NCBI GenBank assembly: GCA_030737875.1
Contig: CM060926.1
Span: 320,538,922 to 320,602,921, forward strand
Length of the DNA stretch: 64,000 bases
Source: Allium sativum
Lineage: Eukaryota; Streptophyta; Magnoliopsida; Asparagales; Amaryllidaceae
Reading direction: 5' to 3'
Made by a program: the position numbers and the translations under genes. Below are positions 34,189-44,697 of the stretch, in pieces; position 1 is the stretch's first letter, and every line of letters starts with the position of its first letter. Under the pieces are notes generated by a model. That model did no database searches and had not been told where the DNA came from. It saw only the letters and a program-made list of their open reading frames with translations.

Positions 34189-36313
34189 ATGTCTGATAAA
34201 AGGAGTTCTAGCCTACCACAAACTAGCGTTCGTGGTATCTTTCGGAAGAGGAGAACGTTTGTCTTGAAGAAATCCTTGATTACTTCACAAGACGAAGTAA
34301 ATTCCATCCTTATTAGCTTTGAAATGGATAACATGGTTGTTATTACTGCTACCTGTCGTGATAATATTATGAATCCTCCTGAAGGAAATTTTTCGTATTC
34401 AGCCATGCATATCTGGAATGGTGACTTCTTTCCTTTCCCATCTTTCATATTTCGGCTTCTACGGGATCTGGAGATCGCATTATCCAACTCCTGCCAAGAA
34501 CTTACATATTACTTCTATGCCTTGAAGTACTCGCCCTTAAGTCGGGTCAGGCCTCTCTTACTTCTAATCTTATTCATCACTTGATGTGTGTTTCCAGAGG
34601 TGTTGACTCTCCCTTACTCCGTGTCAATCCTCCGAGGAAAATTGTTAGCGATGGTATGGGTAACGTTGTACCTTGAGAAGACCAATTCTATTTCATCAAA
34701 TGCCATGCTGGTTTCTCAGGAAAATTCGCTGATCTTGGTGAGTTTTCCAACTTTTTATGAGTGTTTACCTTCCTTATACACAACCCAATTTTTAGTTGTT
34801 TTTCCAGATCTTACTTCCAAGAAGATTCCTTTAACCAAAAGTGAATCTTGTGTGTTTGAACTTATTTTGAGGCTACTTGAAGAGCCACAGGGTCGAACTG
34901 TTTTGATAACCAAGGATAAGTTGCATCAGTATAATCTTCTTCCTGACGGGAAAAAGGTTTTGGGGCGTCCACCCGTTCACTTTCCAGGTTCTAAGCGCTT
35001 GATGCTAGGTTCAGATGAGTTTACTTCCTCATTCTCTTTGTCTCCCGGTATGTTTGCTGAATTGACAGTTGTTTTATCAAAGCCTCCTTAAGTTTTGCAT
35101 TCCTAAACTTCTCTTTGATTTTTCATTTGACTAAGGATTTCGACTTTGGAAGCTTTGACCCTTACTGATGTTTTAAACCAGTCCATTTCTGTTGCTATCA
35201 AGAGGTTGGCTGAGTTACTCGTTGAACCGCAAGCTAAGAAATTGACACTTGATTTTTCCGCTTCTGCAATTTCCAAGGGTACCTTTGATAAGGAAAGTGG
35301 AGGTTGTGTCCTTCCGTCACCCCTTCCGAGCACATTATAAGCGGATGTTCATGCTACGTCTCTAATCCCAACTCCTTAGTCCACTAAGCCTTCGAGGCCC
35401 TCGGATCCCTCAATAGATTTTGTTGATTTGGTGAGGCTTGCTCTTTCTTGTCCGGAGCCCTCTGATATCTCGTTACCATCTTCTTATCCAGATGTAGCGG
35501 AATTCTATCGGCGTTTAATCATCCGACAACTTCAGGTACCAAAATTTCTTTTTCTTTTTAATCTTCACTTTCAATCTGTTGTGGCCATAGATTGAATGTT
35601 TCCACTTTCTTAGATTACCAAAAATGGCTCTTGTCCAAGTCGTTTCCTTCTTCCCCTACCCCCGAAATTATTCGGCTTCGAGAGGCAAACAAGGCTTCAA
35701 GTGACGAATGTGAGAGGCTAAAAGCTTGCCTTGAACACACAGAGGCAGCCTTAGAGAAATAAAGGCATACTAAGGAAACAATCCCTGATACAATGTCGGC
35801 TTTAGAAAATTAAATAGCAGAAAATGTGGTCACTCGTGCTGATGAACTTCAGAAGATGGATGAGAAGCTTTCCCGCACTGTGCAGATAATCTATGCGGCT
35901 GAAGGCAGGATTTCTAATTTGTTGCAAGTTCATCTTCCGCAGATTAAGGCTGATTGTTACGAAGATGCTTTATTCCACCTCGTTTCTGATAGTCTTCAGA
36001 GTCTTCTCGAGATCCGAACCACTAGTGTTCCCCCTCTCGTCAAGGATAGAGTTATGGAAATGATCAGGTTGGGAGAACGAGGTATTGAGATACCATTGAA
36101 GGGTGAATCTAAAGTTGAGGATCTTCTATATTTTTACGGTCTTTCTGATGATTCTGGTGAAGAAGGTGGGACTTTTTCCTTTGTTGATAACGATGGGAAT
36201 AATGATGGCGGTGGTTTCGGAGGCAGTGACCGTCAGGCTAAACATGATAGGGACAGAAACAAATCTCTTTCAGGTGTCGAAGCGTCCTATAATTCTGTTA
36301 GGCGCAGTCCTAT
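34189..36313 (+). pseudogene. Antisense gene of element C, 5' part (putative gypsy-type transposon protein)
   Basis: Read on the plus strand, opposite to C's own polarity. It begins MSDKRSSSLPQTSVRGIFRK (34189) and contains NPPEGNFSYS, WNGDFFPFPSFIFRLLRDLE and LTYYFYALK, which resemble the plant 'putative gypsy type transposon' domain (Pfam Transposase_28 type). A frameshift lies near 34530-34545, and the better frame then carries VDSPLLRVNPPRKIVSDGMG and, after a TGA, EDQFYFIKCHAGFSGKFADL. Likely introns: GTGAGTTTTCC (34737) to TTTTTCCAG (about 34808), and GTACCAAAA (about 35536) to TTCTTAG (about 35613). A Glu/Lys-rich coiled-coil region follows (35680-35900) with stops. The frame from 35826 (DELQKMDEKLSRTVQ) is broken at 36313 by element A. 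Known family role is obscure; inactive here. Confidence 0.6.
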
Positions 36314-37556
36314 TGTAACACCCCACTCCCGCTATGATCACTCACTAAGGGAATGCCATAGCATCGGTGGAGTATTTTAGTGAATATAGAACAGAAAAAT
36401 TACAACAAGACAGATATAAATAGTACTTGAAATTTTAAAACATCATCTCATAACAGCGGAAGTAAAACATGTCTGGTTACATCATAAAACCACAATAAAG
36501 GTCAAGTACAATATCCATCAAAATAAAGAAGTACATAATCCCACTCTCATACAATAGCCAAACAAAAGAAAAGATAACTGGATAACTGGAGCTTTACATC
36601 TATCCAAGCTCCTAAAGACTGGAACAGCAATCCGATCAAGCTCCACTACTGCTAGGATCCACCGTAGGACCTGAGGGTTGGGAAAAAGATAAAAACAACA
36701 GGGTCAGACATAAGTCTGAGCGAGTCCTATAACTTTAACAATACAATCGTTAAAGTAACCAGAGAAGACATAAACTGATATACGGTAACATATAGGGATG
36801 AATGGCTACCCTAAGCAGTCAACTAAACGAAGATAAAGGATAAAGACGCATCTACCCTCCCTAAGGTAAATTACTAAACTGCACCACACCAGTCGTTCCT
36901 AACTTAAAGGTTGATCCCACCCAAGGACTTATAAAATTTACTAATTAGTACCTGCGTACCCCTAGGTGACCAAGTAGGCGCCACGGGGCCCTACAATCCA
37001 CTAGGTGTACACACTACTTCCCATTCGATCGGCTCCCTAACGTAGATACCCGTGCTGGCCCCACCGTGGGATGTATCATTCCCCAATGTGGCAACCTGAT
37101 GAAACTAAAGGTGCACGGCTTATATCTACTCGATGCAACAACGGCTTACCTACCAGCCCGGGCCCACTCACGCATATGAAGCCCGTTGGACTTGCGTTGC
37201 CACCGCTAACCCGTTTGCCTCTTACAGTCAAGCCCAGTATGCGTGTCCCGTCCTCGACATGGGTCGAGCCCACAAAGATACGTATGGGTTACTGGTTGAA
37301 ATGGGCCTCCACAAGCTACCCACCTAAGCTTGTCCCTTTTTCTAGTATATCCCACTTAACCCTTTAATCATGTTTTAATTACATGTTCTATTTTGGTTAA
37401 GTATTCTAATCGTATTTTCTATTGCCACCCAAGGCAACCACTAGATTTTCTCATGCCACCCGAGGCACCCACTTAACCCCTCATGTCCCTCTACATGCTA
37501 ATGTGGTTAAGTGTTTCTTAATTAATTAATTAAGAACGTAACCTTTGTAAAGACCT

Positions 37557-37770
37557 CTCACATTAGACTGTCTTTTATGACCGCTGGTTAAGCCGGTTGG
37601 GTCCGGGCAGCCTTATGTCATAACAGAGTCTAACCTCGTGTCTTTACATTAATTACGTATTTAGTTTGTGCCTAAGACCTCTCACATTGGGCTAACATTT
37701 GTAGCAACTGGTTAAGCCGGTTGGGTCCGGGCAGTTTTACGCTACAACTGAGTCCAACCTCGTGTCTTAG
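37557..37770 (-). other. Tandem pair of conserved LTR stem-loops, A 3' LTR
   Basis: Plus reading. Copy 1: TTATGAC (37575-37581) with GTCATAA (37617-37623), with outer AGACT...AGTCT. Copy 2: TGTAGC (37700-37705) with GCTACA (37741-37746), with outer CTAAGAC...GTCTTAG pairing. Both loops carry CTGGTTAAGCCGGTTGGG then TCCGGGCAG. The second A LTR has identical copies at 45959-46007 and 46084-46130. Confidence 0.78.
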
Positions 37771-37834
37771 TCAATTAATTACACCTAATTAATCACCCTC
37801 ATAATTTTATATTAATTATCCCTAATTAATCAAG

Positions 37835-37960
37835 TTTTCTTAACATGGGTAGACCTAACTTAATAGGTAAATTCCCATGGGGTAGACCTAACTCAATAGG
37901 TAAATTCCCAACACATAGTATGGGTACACCTAACCAAATAGGCAAATTCCCATACTATGT
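37835..37960. repeat. Tandem repeat of about 34 bp in A LTR
   Basis: Three units of GGTAGACCTAACT-x-AATAGG then (T/C)AAATTCCCA (near 37845, 37883 and 37925), the last diverged. Repeated identically in the other LTR at +8384. Confidence 0.8.
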
Positions 37961-38259
37961 TTATTTATTTTGTGTTATGCATAATTATATTAATTTCACA
38001 CAATCTTATTAACTTATGCATTTAATTACCCCATCGTTCCCACGTAATTTCGTTCATGATATAACACATATAAAAGGTGTCAACTTGCATATGAATGAAC
38101 ATGTTTCAAAGGTGCCATCTTGCATATTAACAAACACATAACTTGCATATGAACTTGCATAACATGTCACATAACTTGCATATAATATGTCACATAACTT
38201 ACATATTCATTTTGCATAACAAACTTGCATATTAGCTTATAGACTTGCATAATGTGTCA

Positions 38260-38515
38260 TCATGAACTTGCATATTAATAAACATGTAACTTGCATATTT
38301 ACATACATGTAACTCGCATATTAACAAACATGTAACTTGCATATAAAGAAACATGTAACTTGCATATTTACATACATGTAACTTGCATATTAACAAACAT
38401 GTAACTTGCATATTAACAAACATGTAACTTGCATATTTACATACATGTAACTTGCATATTAACAAACATGTAACTTGCATATTAACAAACATGTAACTTG
38501 CATAGCATATTACCA
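38260..38515. repeat. Tandem repeat of about 23 bp in A LTR
   Basis: About ten units of AAACATGTAACTTGCATATT with AAC or TAC spacers, within a longer AT-rich region peppered with CTTGCATA. A 113-codon minus-strand open frame across it is a by-product of the 23-bp periodicity. Same array at 46644-46899 in the other LTR. Confidence 0.85.
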
Positions 38516-38940
38516 TGAACTTGCATAACATGCATATGATTACATAGCCCACAACTTGCATATTTAGCATCATGCAAACATAACATACATCATATTAAAC
38601 TTGCATAAGCTTACATACTCAACATGCATAAACATAAGATTAATGCTAACATCATATCATATGATTCAAAGCTCATTAACCCACATACAAAACCATAAAT
38701 CTCATCACATCTCATCTAATTAGTTTACCAAAAGATCATCAAAGTGATAGAAACTCACAACTAGCAACTTTGAACACCAAATGAAGAAGATTAAGATGCT
38801 AAGAAGGGATTAGAAGTTGATTAGAGAGTGATTAGTATGCAACCCTCTTCATAAAATTAGTGGAGGCCATGAGAGCTAGCATTTTGCCATAGTTTAGTCA
38901 CTAGGTTTAATTATGAATGAATTAGGGTAGGTTAGGGTCT

Positions 38941-39180
38941 TATTTATAGATTAGGCAAGTGTTTTAGGCCATAGGATTAACCCTAGATTCAATCCAAGCC
39001 ATCAAAGCATGTCTTGGGGAAGAAGTCAAGTGTAGGAACCATCTAGGGCCTTTAGATTAAAGATGGACCATGAGAACCATTCAAATGCAAAATCTGCACT
39101 TGAGCGAATCGGCCCACGGGTTGACAGCCAAACACCCTGGATTAACCCCTAGTCGACCCAGCGGGCTCGGGTCGACTTCA
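38941..39180 (-). promoter_or_regulatory. Element A LTR promoter region: TATA box and GTCGAC sites
   Basis: Minus-strand CTATAAATA at 38941-38949. GTCGAC or GTTGAC/GTTAAC-like sites at about 39118-39175 include GGGTCGACTTC and TAGTCGACCC. In the 5' LTR, the copy that would drive transcription, these lie at 47325-47333 and 47502-47564. Confidence 0.55.
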
Positions 39181-39280
39181 AAAATCGGCCGGTTCGGTTA
39201 TTCCCCTCTCCCAATTCGCTGTTTTGAGCATTTTTGCATATTTATTTATTAAATTTTCAATTATATATATATATATATAT

Positions 39281-39314
<34 letters not shown>

Positions 39315-39546
39315 ACACAACCCATTTCACTTAATTAAGTATACTTTAATTTGGGAATTTTCGTGAAACTTCGCGAGGCCATATCTTGGTCATACGGACT
39401 CCGATTTTCGAAAACTCGGACTCTATTTCGCGTATTTTTCCGAGACGAACACAATGGCATAGCCCGTTTCCCTTGATTCCCATTTTAGAATTAAATTCTG
39501 CCTCGATTTATGTTATTACAGGTTATTGAAAATACGGGTTGTTACA

Positions 39547-39560
39547 TTCTCCCCTCCTTA
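39547..39560 (-). other. Element A polypurine tract
   Basis: Reverse complement TTAAGGAGGGGAGAA directly before TGTAACAACCCG; same as in B. Confidence 0.92.
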
Positions 39561-40069
39561 AAGGATTTCGTCCCCGAAATCTTCAAGTTAGGAAGAACGT
39601 ATCCTACCATCCAATCATCCATCTACTCAAAGCATCATCCACGAGCAATCATTGTCCTTACAAGATTCTAAATGCTGGATGGATATATGCAAAAGTGTGT
39701 GTATATGTACTTACCTAATGCGAAAATCAGGCGGTTACTGATACAGTAAACCTCCTTAATGCAAACCATGATAGTGCCATGCATCCAATATGTATGCGAA
39801 ACCCTATTGACACATACAAATTTCTACATGCGTGCACAACCATACACAAAAATGCATCATCCATATGATAACACAGCCATGATACATCCATCAATCTAAC
39901 TACCACATCCATTTATGCAATATGCAACATGAAGTGACTGAGCCGATCTAGTGCCTAATGTGTGTGTATATGCATCCACGAGCAACCACTAGCAAACAAT
40001 TGCATCCATATGCATCCATCAACCATAACATGTTTCAAACACATGTCTCAACCATAGGTTTTACCCTAT
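39561..40069 (-). other. Element A conserved 3' non-coding block
   Basis: About 510 bp between the Gag-Pol stop and the tract, conserved with B and F. It contains the reverse complement of TAGGCACTAGATCGGCTCA (within 39933-39960) and a small hairpin GGTTACTG...CAGTAAACC (39733-39752). No coding frame. Confidence 0.75.
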
Positions 40070-43000
40070 CTAAAGGTCATAGGTATTAGCGAGAGGATAC
40101 ACTAAAGATAAGATAAGTACTAGACAAGCAATAAAGGAGAAGTTAAAAGACATACTCTCAAAAAGAAATGGATACAAAGAACGCATCTTTGCTTCCGTCT
40201 CCCAAGTAGCATTGCTTTCGTCATCTCCCCATTGCACTTTAACTAGCTGAACTTCTCTGTTCCTCAACTTCCTAGTTTCTGACCCAAGGATGCGAGTAGG
40301 AGCTCGTCGAATCGTCGCATCACGCTCTACCTCTACATCTCTAAGCAAGCTCGGCTCTACCACCTCCGCGGTCTCATGTAAGCACTTCCTCAAATGTGAT
40401 ACATGGAATACATCATGAACACCACTAAGTCTGTCGGGCAACTCCACCCTATATGCCATCCGTCCAATCCTTTCCTTAATAGGAAACGGCCCAACAAATC
40501 TCGGTGCTAACTTCCCTACGGACCCAAAGCGAACAACATTTCTCAATGGAGATACTTTGACAAAAACCATGTCCCCAACCTCAAACTCAAGATCCGTCCT
40601 TCTCCGATCCGCATAAGATTTCTGTCTATCTTGCGCTGCTTTCATCCTTTTTCGAATTAAATCAATCTTCTCTGAAGTCTCTCTAACCATATCCGGCCCA
40701 AGCAAGATCTTATCCGTAGATTCCCACCAACATGTAGGAGATCGACAAGGCCTTCCATAAAGAGCTTCGAAAGGAGCCATACCAATACTGGACTGAAAGC
40801 TGTTATTATATGCGAACTCCACCAAAGGAAGATGTTCTTCCCATGTACCTCCAAAATCCAAGATACAAAGCCTCAAAAGATCTTCTAAGATACGGTTCAC
40901 CCTCTCGGTCTGACCGTCCGTCTGAGGATGATATGCGGTGCTCAAACACAACTGAGTCCCTACCGCCTCTTGCAAACTTCTCCAAAACTCACTAGTGAAA
41001 ATAGGATCTCGATCACTCACAATGCTGGATGGTACGCCATGCAATCTAACAATCTCTCTAACATAGACTGAAGCAAGCCATGGAGCGGTCCTCTTACTCT
41101 TTACGGGTATAAAATGGGCACTCTTTGTAAGTCTGTCTACCACAACCCAAATTCCCGTATTGCCCTTCCTCGATCTCGGTAACCCGTCGATGAAATCCAT
41201 CGAGACACTATCCCACTTCCACTGTGGAACTTCCAATGGGTGTAGCAACCCACCGGGTTTCCTTTGCTCCACTTTAACTTGTTGGCACACTAAGCATCTA
41301 GCCACATACTCGGCCACATCTTTCTTCATACCGGCCCAAAAGAAAACTCTCTTCATGTCTTGGTACATTTTGTCTCCACCGGGATGAATAGTCATTCTTG
41401 AACGATGTGCATCATCCAAAATAGCCTTCTTCAAACCCTCATCTTGCGGTACACAAAGTCTACCGTCTCTATGCAACCATCCCTTATCATCTATGGTGTA
41501 TCTACCCAAATGGCTGGACGACTCCCCTCTTATAAGCTTCTCTACCAACACAACCAACTGTGGGTCGTCTCGCTGAGCCTCGCCAATCCGTCTCAAAAGA
41601 GTAGGTCTAACCTCCAAGGATGCCAACAAACCAGGTACAAAATCAACAGAAGGTCTGAAGTCAAACAAAGAAAGAAACTCCAAGCTTCGTCGTTCCACGA
41701 ACAATGGACTCAAAGATAGCCTTTTTCTACTTAAGGCGTCTGCCACCACGTTACCCTTACCAGGGGTATACGCTATCTCGAAATCATAGGATGCTAAGAA
41801 CTCCATCCACCTTTGCTGTCTTAAGTTTAAATCCTTCTGAGAGAATAAGTACTTCAATGATTTATGGTCGGTGAACAACTCGAATCTCTCACCAAGAAGA
41901 TAATGGCGCCAAGACTTAAGTGCGAAAACAATCGCGGCCAACTCTAGATCATGGGTAGGGTAATTCTTCTCATGCACTCTCAATTGTCTCCCTCCATAGG
42001 CTATTACCCTTCCCTCCTGCATCAAGACTGCGCCTAATCCTGTTCCACAAGCATCGGTATAAACAACAAACGGCTTACTCCCATCTGGAAGCACTAAAAC
42101 TGGAGCGGTGGTCAAAGCTCTCTTTAACCGTCGGAAAGCATCATCACAATCTACATCCCATGAGAAAACCAGATTCTTCTTCGTCAAGCGGGTTAATGGG
42201 GCTGATATCTTCGTGAAGTCTTTGATGAACTTCCTATAATATCCTGCCAACCCCAAGAAACTTCTTACCTCGGTAGCATTTCTAGGAACTTTCCAATCCT
42301 GGATAGATACTATCTTTGCGGGATCCACAGCTATCCCTTCCTTAGAGACCACATGCCCTAAGAATCGCACTTCTCTTCTCCAAAAATGGCATTTAGAGAA
42401 TTTAGCTTTAAGACTATGCGCTCGAAGAGTCTCCAATACTTCCTTGAGATGTAAGGCATGCTCTTCTTCATTCTTGGAAAAGACCAAGATGTCATCCACA
42501 AAAACTACTACAAACTTATTCAGATACTCTCTGAACACTCTACTCATGAGATCAACAAAGTATGCGGGGGCGTTTGTCAACCCAAATGGCATCACTAGCC
42601 ACTCATAAAAACCATCCGGAGTCCGGAAAGCAGTCTTCTCTATACTGTCCTCCGCCACTCTTAACTGATGAAACCCTGTAGCTAAGTCCATCTGCGAAAA
42701 TACTGACGCGCCAACCAACTGATCAAAGAGATCATCTATCCTCGGTAATGGGTGTCTATTCTTCTTCGTGAGCTTATTAAGTTCCCTATAATCCACACAA
42801 AGTCTGAGGGACCCATCTGCCTTCGTGGCAAACACTACTGGAGCTCCCCACTCCGATATACTTCGCCTTATGAACCCCTTCTCAAGCAACTCCCCTACTT
42901 GCTTATGAAGTTCTCTTCTCTCACGAGGAGCCATGTGGCGTACTGGCAAAGACACTGGTTTGGCATTATCCACCAAATAAATTCGGAAATCTATCTCCCG

Positions 43001-44497
43001 CTTCGGAGGCAAACCCTTTACTTCTTCAAACACATCCGGATATTCCCGGACTACTCTGACAGAACACAAACTTTCGACCGAAGCATCGAGCGATTCAAGA
43101 TAACTTAGCAAAACAGATTCCATGGGATTGCAAGAGATCTCGAGAGTGTTACCCAAGCGGGTCATGAGCCTGACAACTCTCCTTTCGCAATCAAGAACGG
43201 CACCATTACTGGATAACCAGTCCATGCCCAAGATCAACCCATAGCCCGTGAAGCCCAATACAAAAGCATCACATCTAAACCCAACGCTAAGTATAGAAAT
43301 CTTCAAACCCAAACATATCATAGACAGATATATGGAGCCCCCAATTGGGTTTGAGACAACCAAGGGATCATCAACTAGACTGGTGTCTAAGTGCAGTGAC
43401 TCAACTAACGATGATGAGATAAAAGAATGCGATGCGCCAGAGTCAAACAAAGTACGAACTGGATGATCAAACAGAAAAACCAGACTTTCAACGGAAATAG
43501 TTCTACCTCTCTGCTGAATCGGTGGAACTGAGAGAACCTGAACTTGCCCCCCTGACTGAGGTGGTGCTATAAGAGCTTGCACCTGGCCTCCTGAGGTAGA
43601 CCCCGTCTTCTGCCCCTTCTTTGGGCAGTTTTTCACAAGATGCCCTGCTTCACCACAATGAAAGCAACCGGTCTTCTTCTTTTTGCGACAATCCTTACTG
43701 AGGTGTCCTGGTGTTCCACAATTGAAGCACTTCTTCTTCGTCTTCTTTTTGTCACCATTGCCTTTTCCGCCCTTGCCTTGTTGTTGCTGTTGCGGTTTCT
43801 TCTGATCCCCCTTTTTCTCTGGTGCCTTAGAATTCTTATCATCCTCATGCATAAGTGCCATGTAGACAAGCTTCTCAAAAGTGGCCCCCATAGGAATGTG
43901 AGTCATAGTTATTCCTTGCAATGGTTCGTTCAAGCCTCTAACGAACCTCAAAGCCTTCTTCTCCGGTGTATTCACCAACTCTATGCCAAACCTTGCTAAT
44001 TGATTGAATTTGTTGACATATTCTTTCACCGTGAGATTCCCTTGCTTCAAATTCAAGAACTTCTCCATAAACAGATTCTCTTCCGCCCTTGAGAGAAACT
44101 TAGCCCCAAACCTTTGCTTAAAATCTGCCCAAGAGTCAACAGGGCGTTCTCCATTAGTGACCTCCCACCAGAATGAGGCCTCTCCCTTCATTAACCAAGC
44201 CGCCAACTTGACTTTCTTTCCCTCTTCCACTTCAAAGATATCTAGCAACTCTTCCACTTCCTTAAGCCAATCTCTAGCCTCTACGAAAGTCTCTGAACCA
44301 AGAAAAGGTTTTCCTCCTATAGCCTTGAACTCCTTGCAAACCTTAGCAAAATTATCCACTCTAGGCTGAGGAGGAGGAGCGGTTGTCTCTGGTGTAGTAG
44401 CATTGGCCGGACCCGCAGCCGCGGCCCTAGCCTCTTGCAACCTCCTATACCATAGTGGTATAACTAAACCCTCCGGGATGTTAAGATCTTCAGCCAT
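40070..44497 (-). CDS. gag-pol: Gag-Pol polyprotein of element A
   Basis: One uninterrupted frame. It is open from ATG 44581 (1503 residues), but [20 protein letters not shown] at 44497 (residue 29; 1475 residues) is the likelier start by comparison with B. Positions below use the 1503-residue numbering. Gag core about 80-245; two CCHC knuckles 285-298 ([14 protein letters not shown]) and 306-319 ([14 protein letters not shown]). Aspartic protease with DSGAS at 380-384. Reverse transcriptase about 560-740, with VDYRELN and the catalytic FVDD box at 694-697. RNase H about 835-950 ([19 protein letters not shown]). Integrase: HH-CC zinc finger (C1096, C1099) and D1129-D1190-E1226 with 35 residues between the last two. 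[11 protein letters not shown] at 1387-1397 leads into a chromodomain (about 1425-1474; [20 protein letters not shown]), expected to guide integration to modified histones. A hydrophobic tail (1482-1498) ends it. All key residues present; likely functional. Confidence 0.97.
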   Translation of the reverse strand: MAEDLNIPEGLVIPLWYRRLQEARAAAAGPANATTPETTAPPPQPRVDNFAKVCKEFKAIGGKPFLGSETFVEARDWLKEVEELLDIFEVEEGKKVKLAAWLMKGEASFWWEVTNGERPVDSWADFKQRFGAKFLSRAEENLFMEKFLNLKQGNLTVKEYVNKFNQLARFGIELVNTPEKKALRFVRGLNEPLQGITMTHIPMGATFEKLVYMALMHEDDKNSKAPEKKGDQKKPQQQQQGKGGKGNGDKKKTKKKCFNCGTPGHLSKDCRKKKKTGCFHCGEAGHLVKNCPKKGQKTGSTSGGQVQALIAPPQSGGQVQVLSVPPIQQRGRTISVESLVFLFDHPVRTLFDSGASHSFISSSLVESLHLDTSLVDDPLVVSNPIGGSIYLSMICLGLKISILSVGFRCDAFVLGFTGYGLILGMDWLSSNGAVLDCERRVVRLMTRLGNTLEISCNPMESVLLSYLESLDASVESLCSVRVVREYPDVFEEVKGLPPKREIDFRIYLVDNAKPVSLPVRHMAPRERRELHKQVGELLEKGFIRRSISEWGAPVVFATKADGSLRLCVDYRELNKLTKKNRHPLPRIDDLFDQLVGASVFSQMDLATGFHQLRVAEDSIEKTAFRTPDGFYEWLVMPFGLTNAPAYFVDLMSRVFREYLNKFVVVFVDDILVFSKNEEEHALHLKEVLETLRAHSLKAKFSKCHFWRREVRFLGHVVSKEGIAVDPAKIVSIQDWKVPRNATEVRSFLGLAGYYRKFIKDFTKISAPLTRLTKKNLVFSWDVDCDDAFRRLKRALTTAPVLVLPDGSKPFVVYTDACGTGLGAVLMQEGRVIAYGGRQLRVHEKNYPTHDLELAAIVFALKSWRHYLLGERFELFTDHKSLKYLFSQKDLNLRQQRWMEFLASYDFEIAYTPGKGNVVADALSRKRLSLSPLFVERRSLEFLSLFDFRPSVDFVPGLLASLEVRPTLLRRIGEAQRDDPQLVVLVEKLIRGESSSHLGRYTIDDKGWLHRDGRLCVPQDEGLKKAILDDAHRSRMTIHPGGDKMYQDMKRVFFWAGMKKDVAEYVARCLVCQQVKVEQRKPGGLLHPLEVPQWKWDSVSMDFIDGLPRSRKGNTGIWVVVDRLTKSAHFIPVKSKRTAPWLASVYVREIVRLHGVPSSIVSDRDPIFTSEFWRSLQEAVGTQLCLSTAYHPQTDGQTERVNRILEDLLRLCILDFGGTWEEHLPLVEFAYNNSFQSSIGMAPFEALYGRPCRSPTCWWESTDKILLGPDMVRETSEKIDLIRKRMKAAQDRQKSYADRRRTDLEFEVGDMVFVKVSPLRNVVRFGSVGKLAPRFVGPFPIKERIGRMAYRVELPDRLSGVHDVFHVSHLRKCLHETAEVVEPSLLRDVEVERDATIRRAPTRILGSETRKLRNREVQLVKVQWGDDESNATWETEAKMRSLYPFLFESMSFNFSFIACLVLILSLVYPLANTYDL

Positions 44498-44683
44498 GCT
44501 GAAACGAAAGAGGAAAGATTCAAAAAGGAGATTCCGAAAGATAAAGATATGGCTATTGGGGATTATGCTTTTCTTTTTCAAAAACTTTTTCTCTTAGAAG
44601 ACATGCTTTTAAAAATACTTTCTTCGAAAATACTCTTAGAAAGTAGTTTTTCTCAAAAATTTTATCTGTTCTGGTAACCTTAA
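44498..44683 (-). other. Element A 5' untranslated leader
   Basis: About 190 bp between PBS and gag, A/T-rich on the sense strand with several AAAAGTATTTTT-type stretches. It contains an upstream in-frame ATG at 44581 that would add 28 residues to Gag; B has an in-frame ATG at the same distance. Confidence 0.6.
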
Positions 44684-44695
44684 GCTCTGATACCA
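44684..44695 (-). other. Element A primer binding site
   Basis: The reverse complement is TGGTATCAGAGC, two bases (CG) after the LTR end, complementary to initiator tRNA-Met; extends with partial match into TTAAGGTT. Confidence 0.93.
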
Positions 44696-44697
44696 CG

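Larger units (their letters stand above)
36314..39546 (-). repeat. Element A 3' LTR
   Basis: 3,233 bp; TGTAACACCCCACTCCCGC...GGGTTGTTACA in plus reading. Contains stem-loops (37575-37746), 34-bp and 23-bp tandem repeats (37835-37960, 38260-38515), a TATA box (minus, 38941-38949), GTCGAC sites (39113-39180), the distal box (39440-39462) and an AT microsatellite (about 39262-39312). Confidence 0.97.

Noticed and set aside
37071..37367. 98-codon plus-strand open frame, also at 45455-45751
   Set aside because: It lies inside A's LTR and is antisense to the element; the related section in F's LTR does not keep the frame.
38260..38515. Regular repeats suggestive of a CRISPR array
   Set aside because: Units are adjacent, AT-rich and without unique spacers, in a plant retrotransposon LTR; this is an ordinary tandem repeat.
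38232..38573. 113-codon minus-strand open frame, repeated at 46616-46957, encoding a repetitive Met/Cys/Lys-rich peptide
   Set aside because: It is produced by the 23-bp tandem repeat in A's LTR; being present twice only reflects the LTR duplication.
39262..39312. Long AT dinucleotide runs (also near 47645, 5403, 17626 and 63706)
   Set aside because: Ordinary microsatellites, most in LTRs; they explain the 6-bp length difference between A's LTRs and need no further function.
40070..44581. Possibility that the RT-containing sequences are endogenous pararetrovirus (caulimovirus) copies
   Set aside because: LTRs, target duplications, integrase, chromodomain and gypsy gene order identify LTR retrotransposons; no movement protein or caulimovirus coat features were seen.
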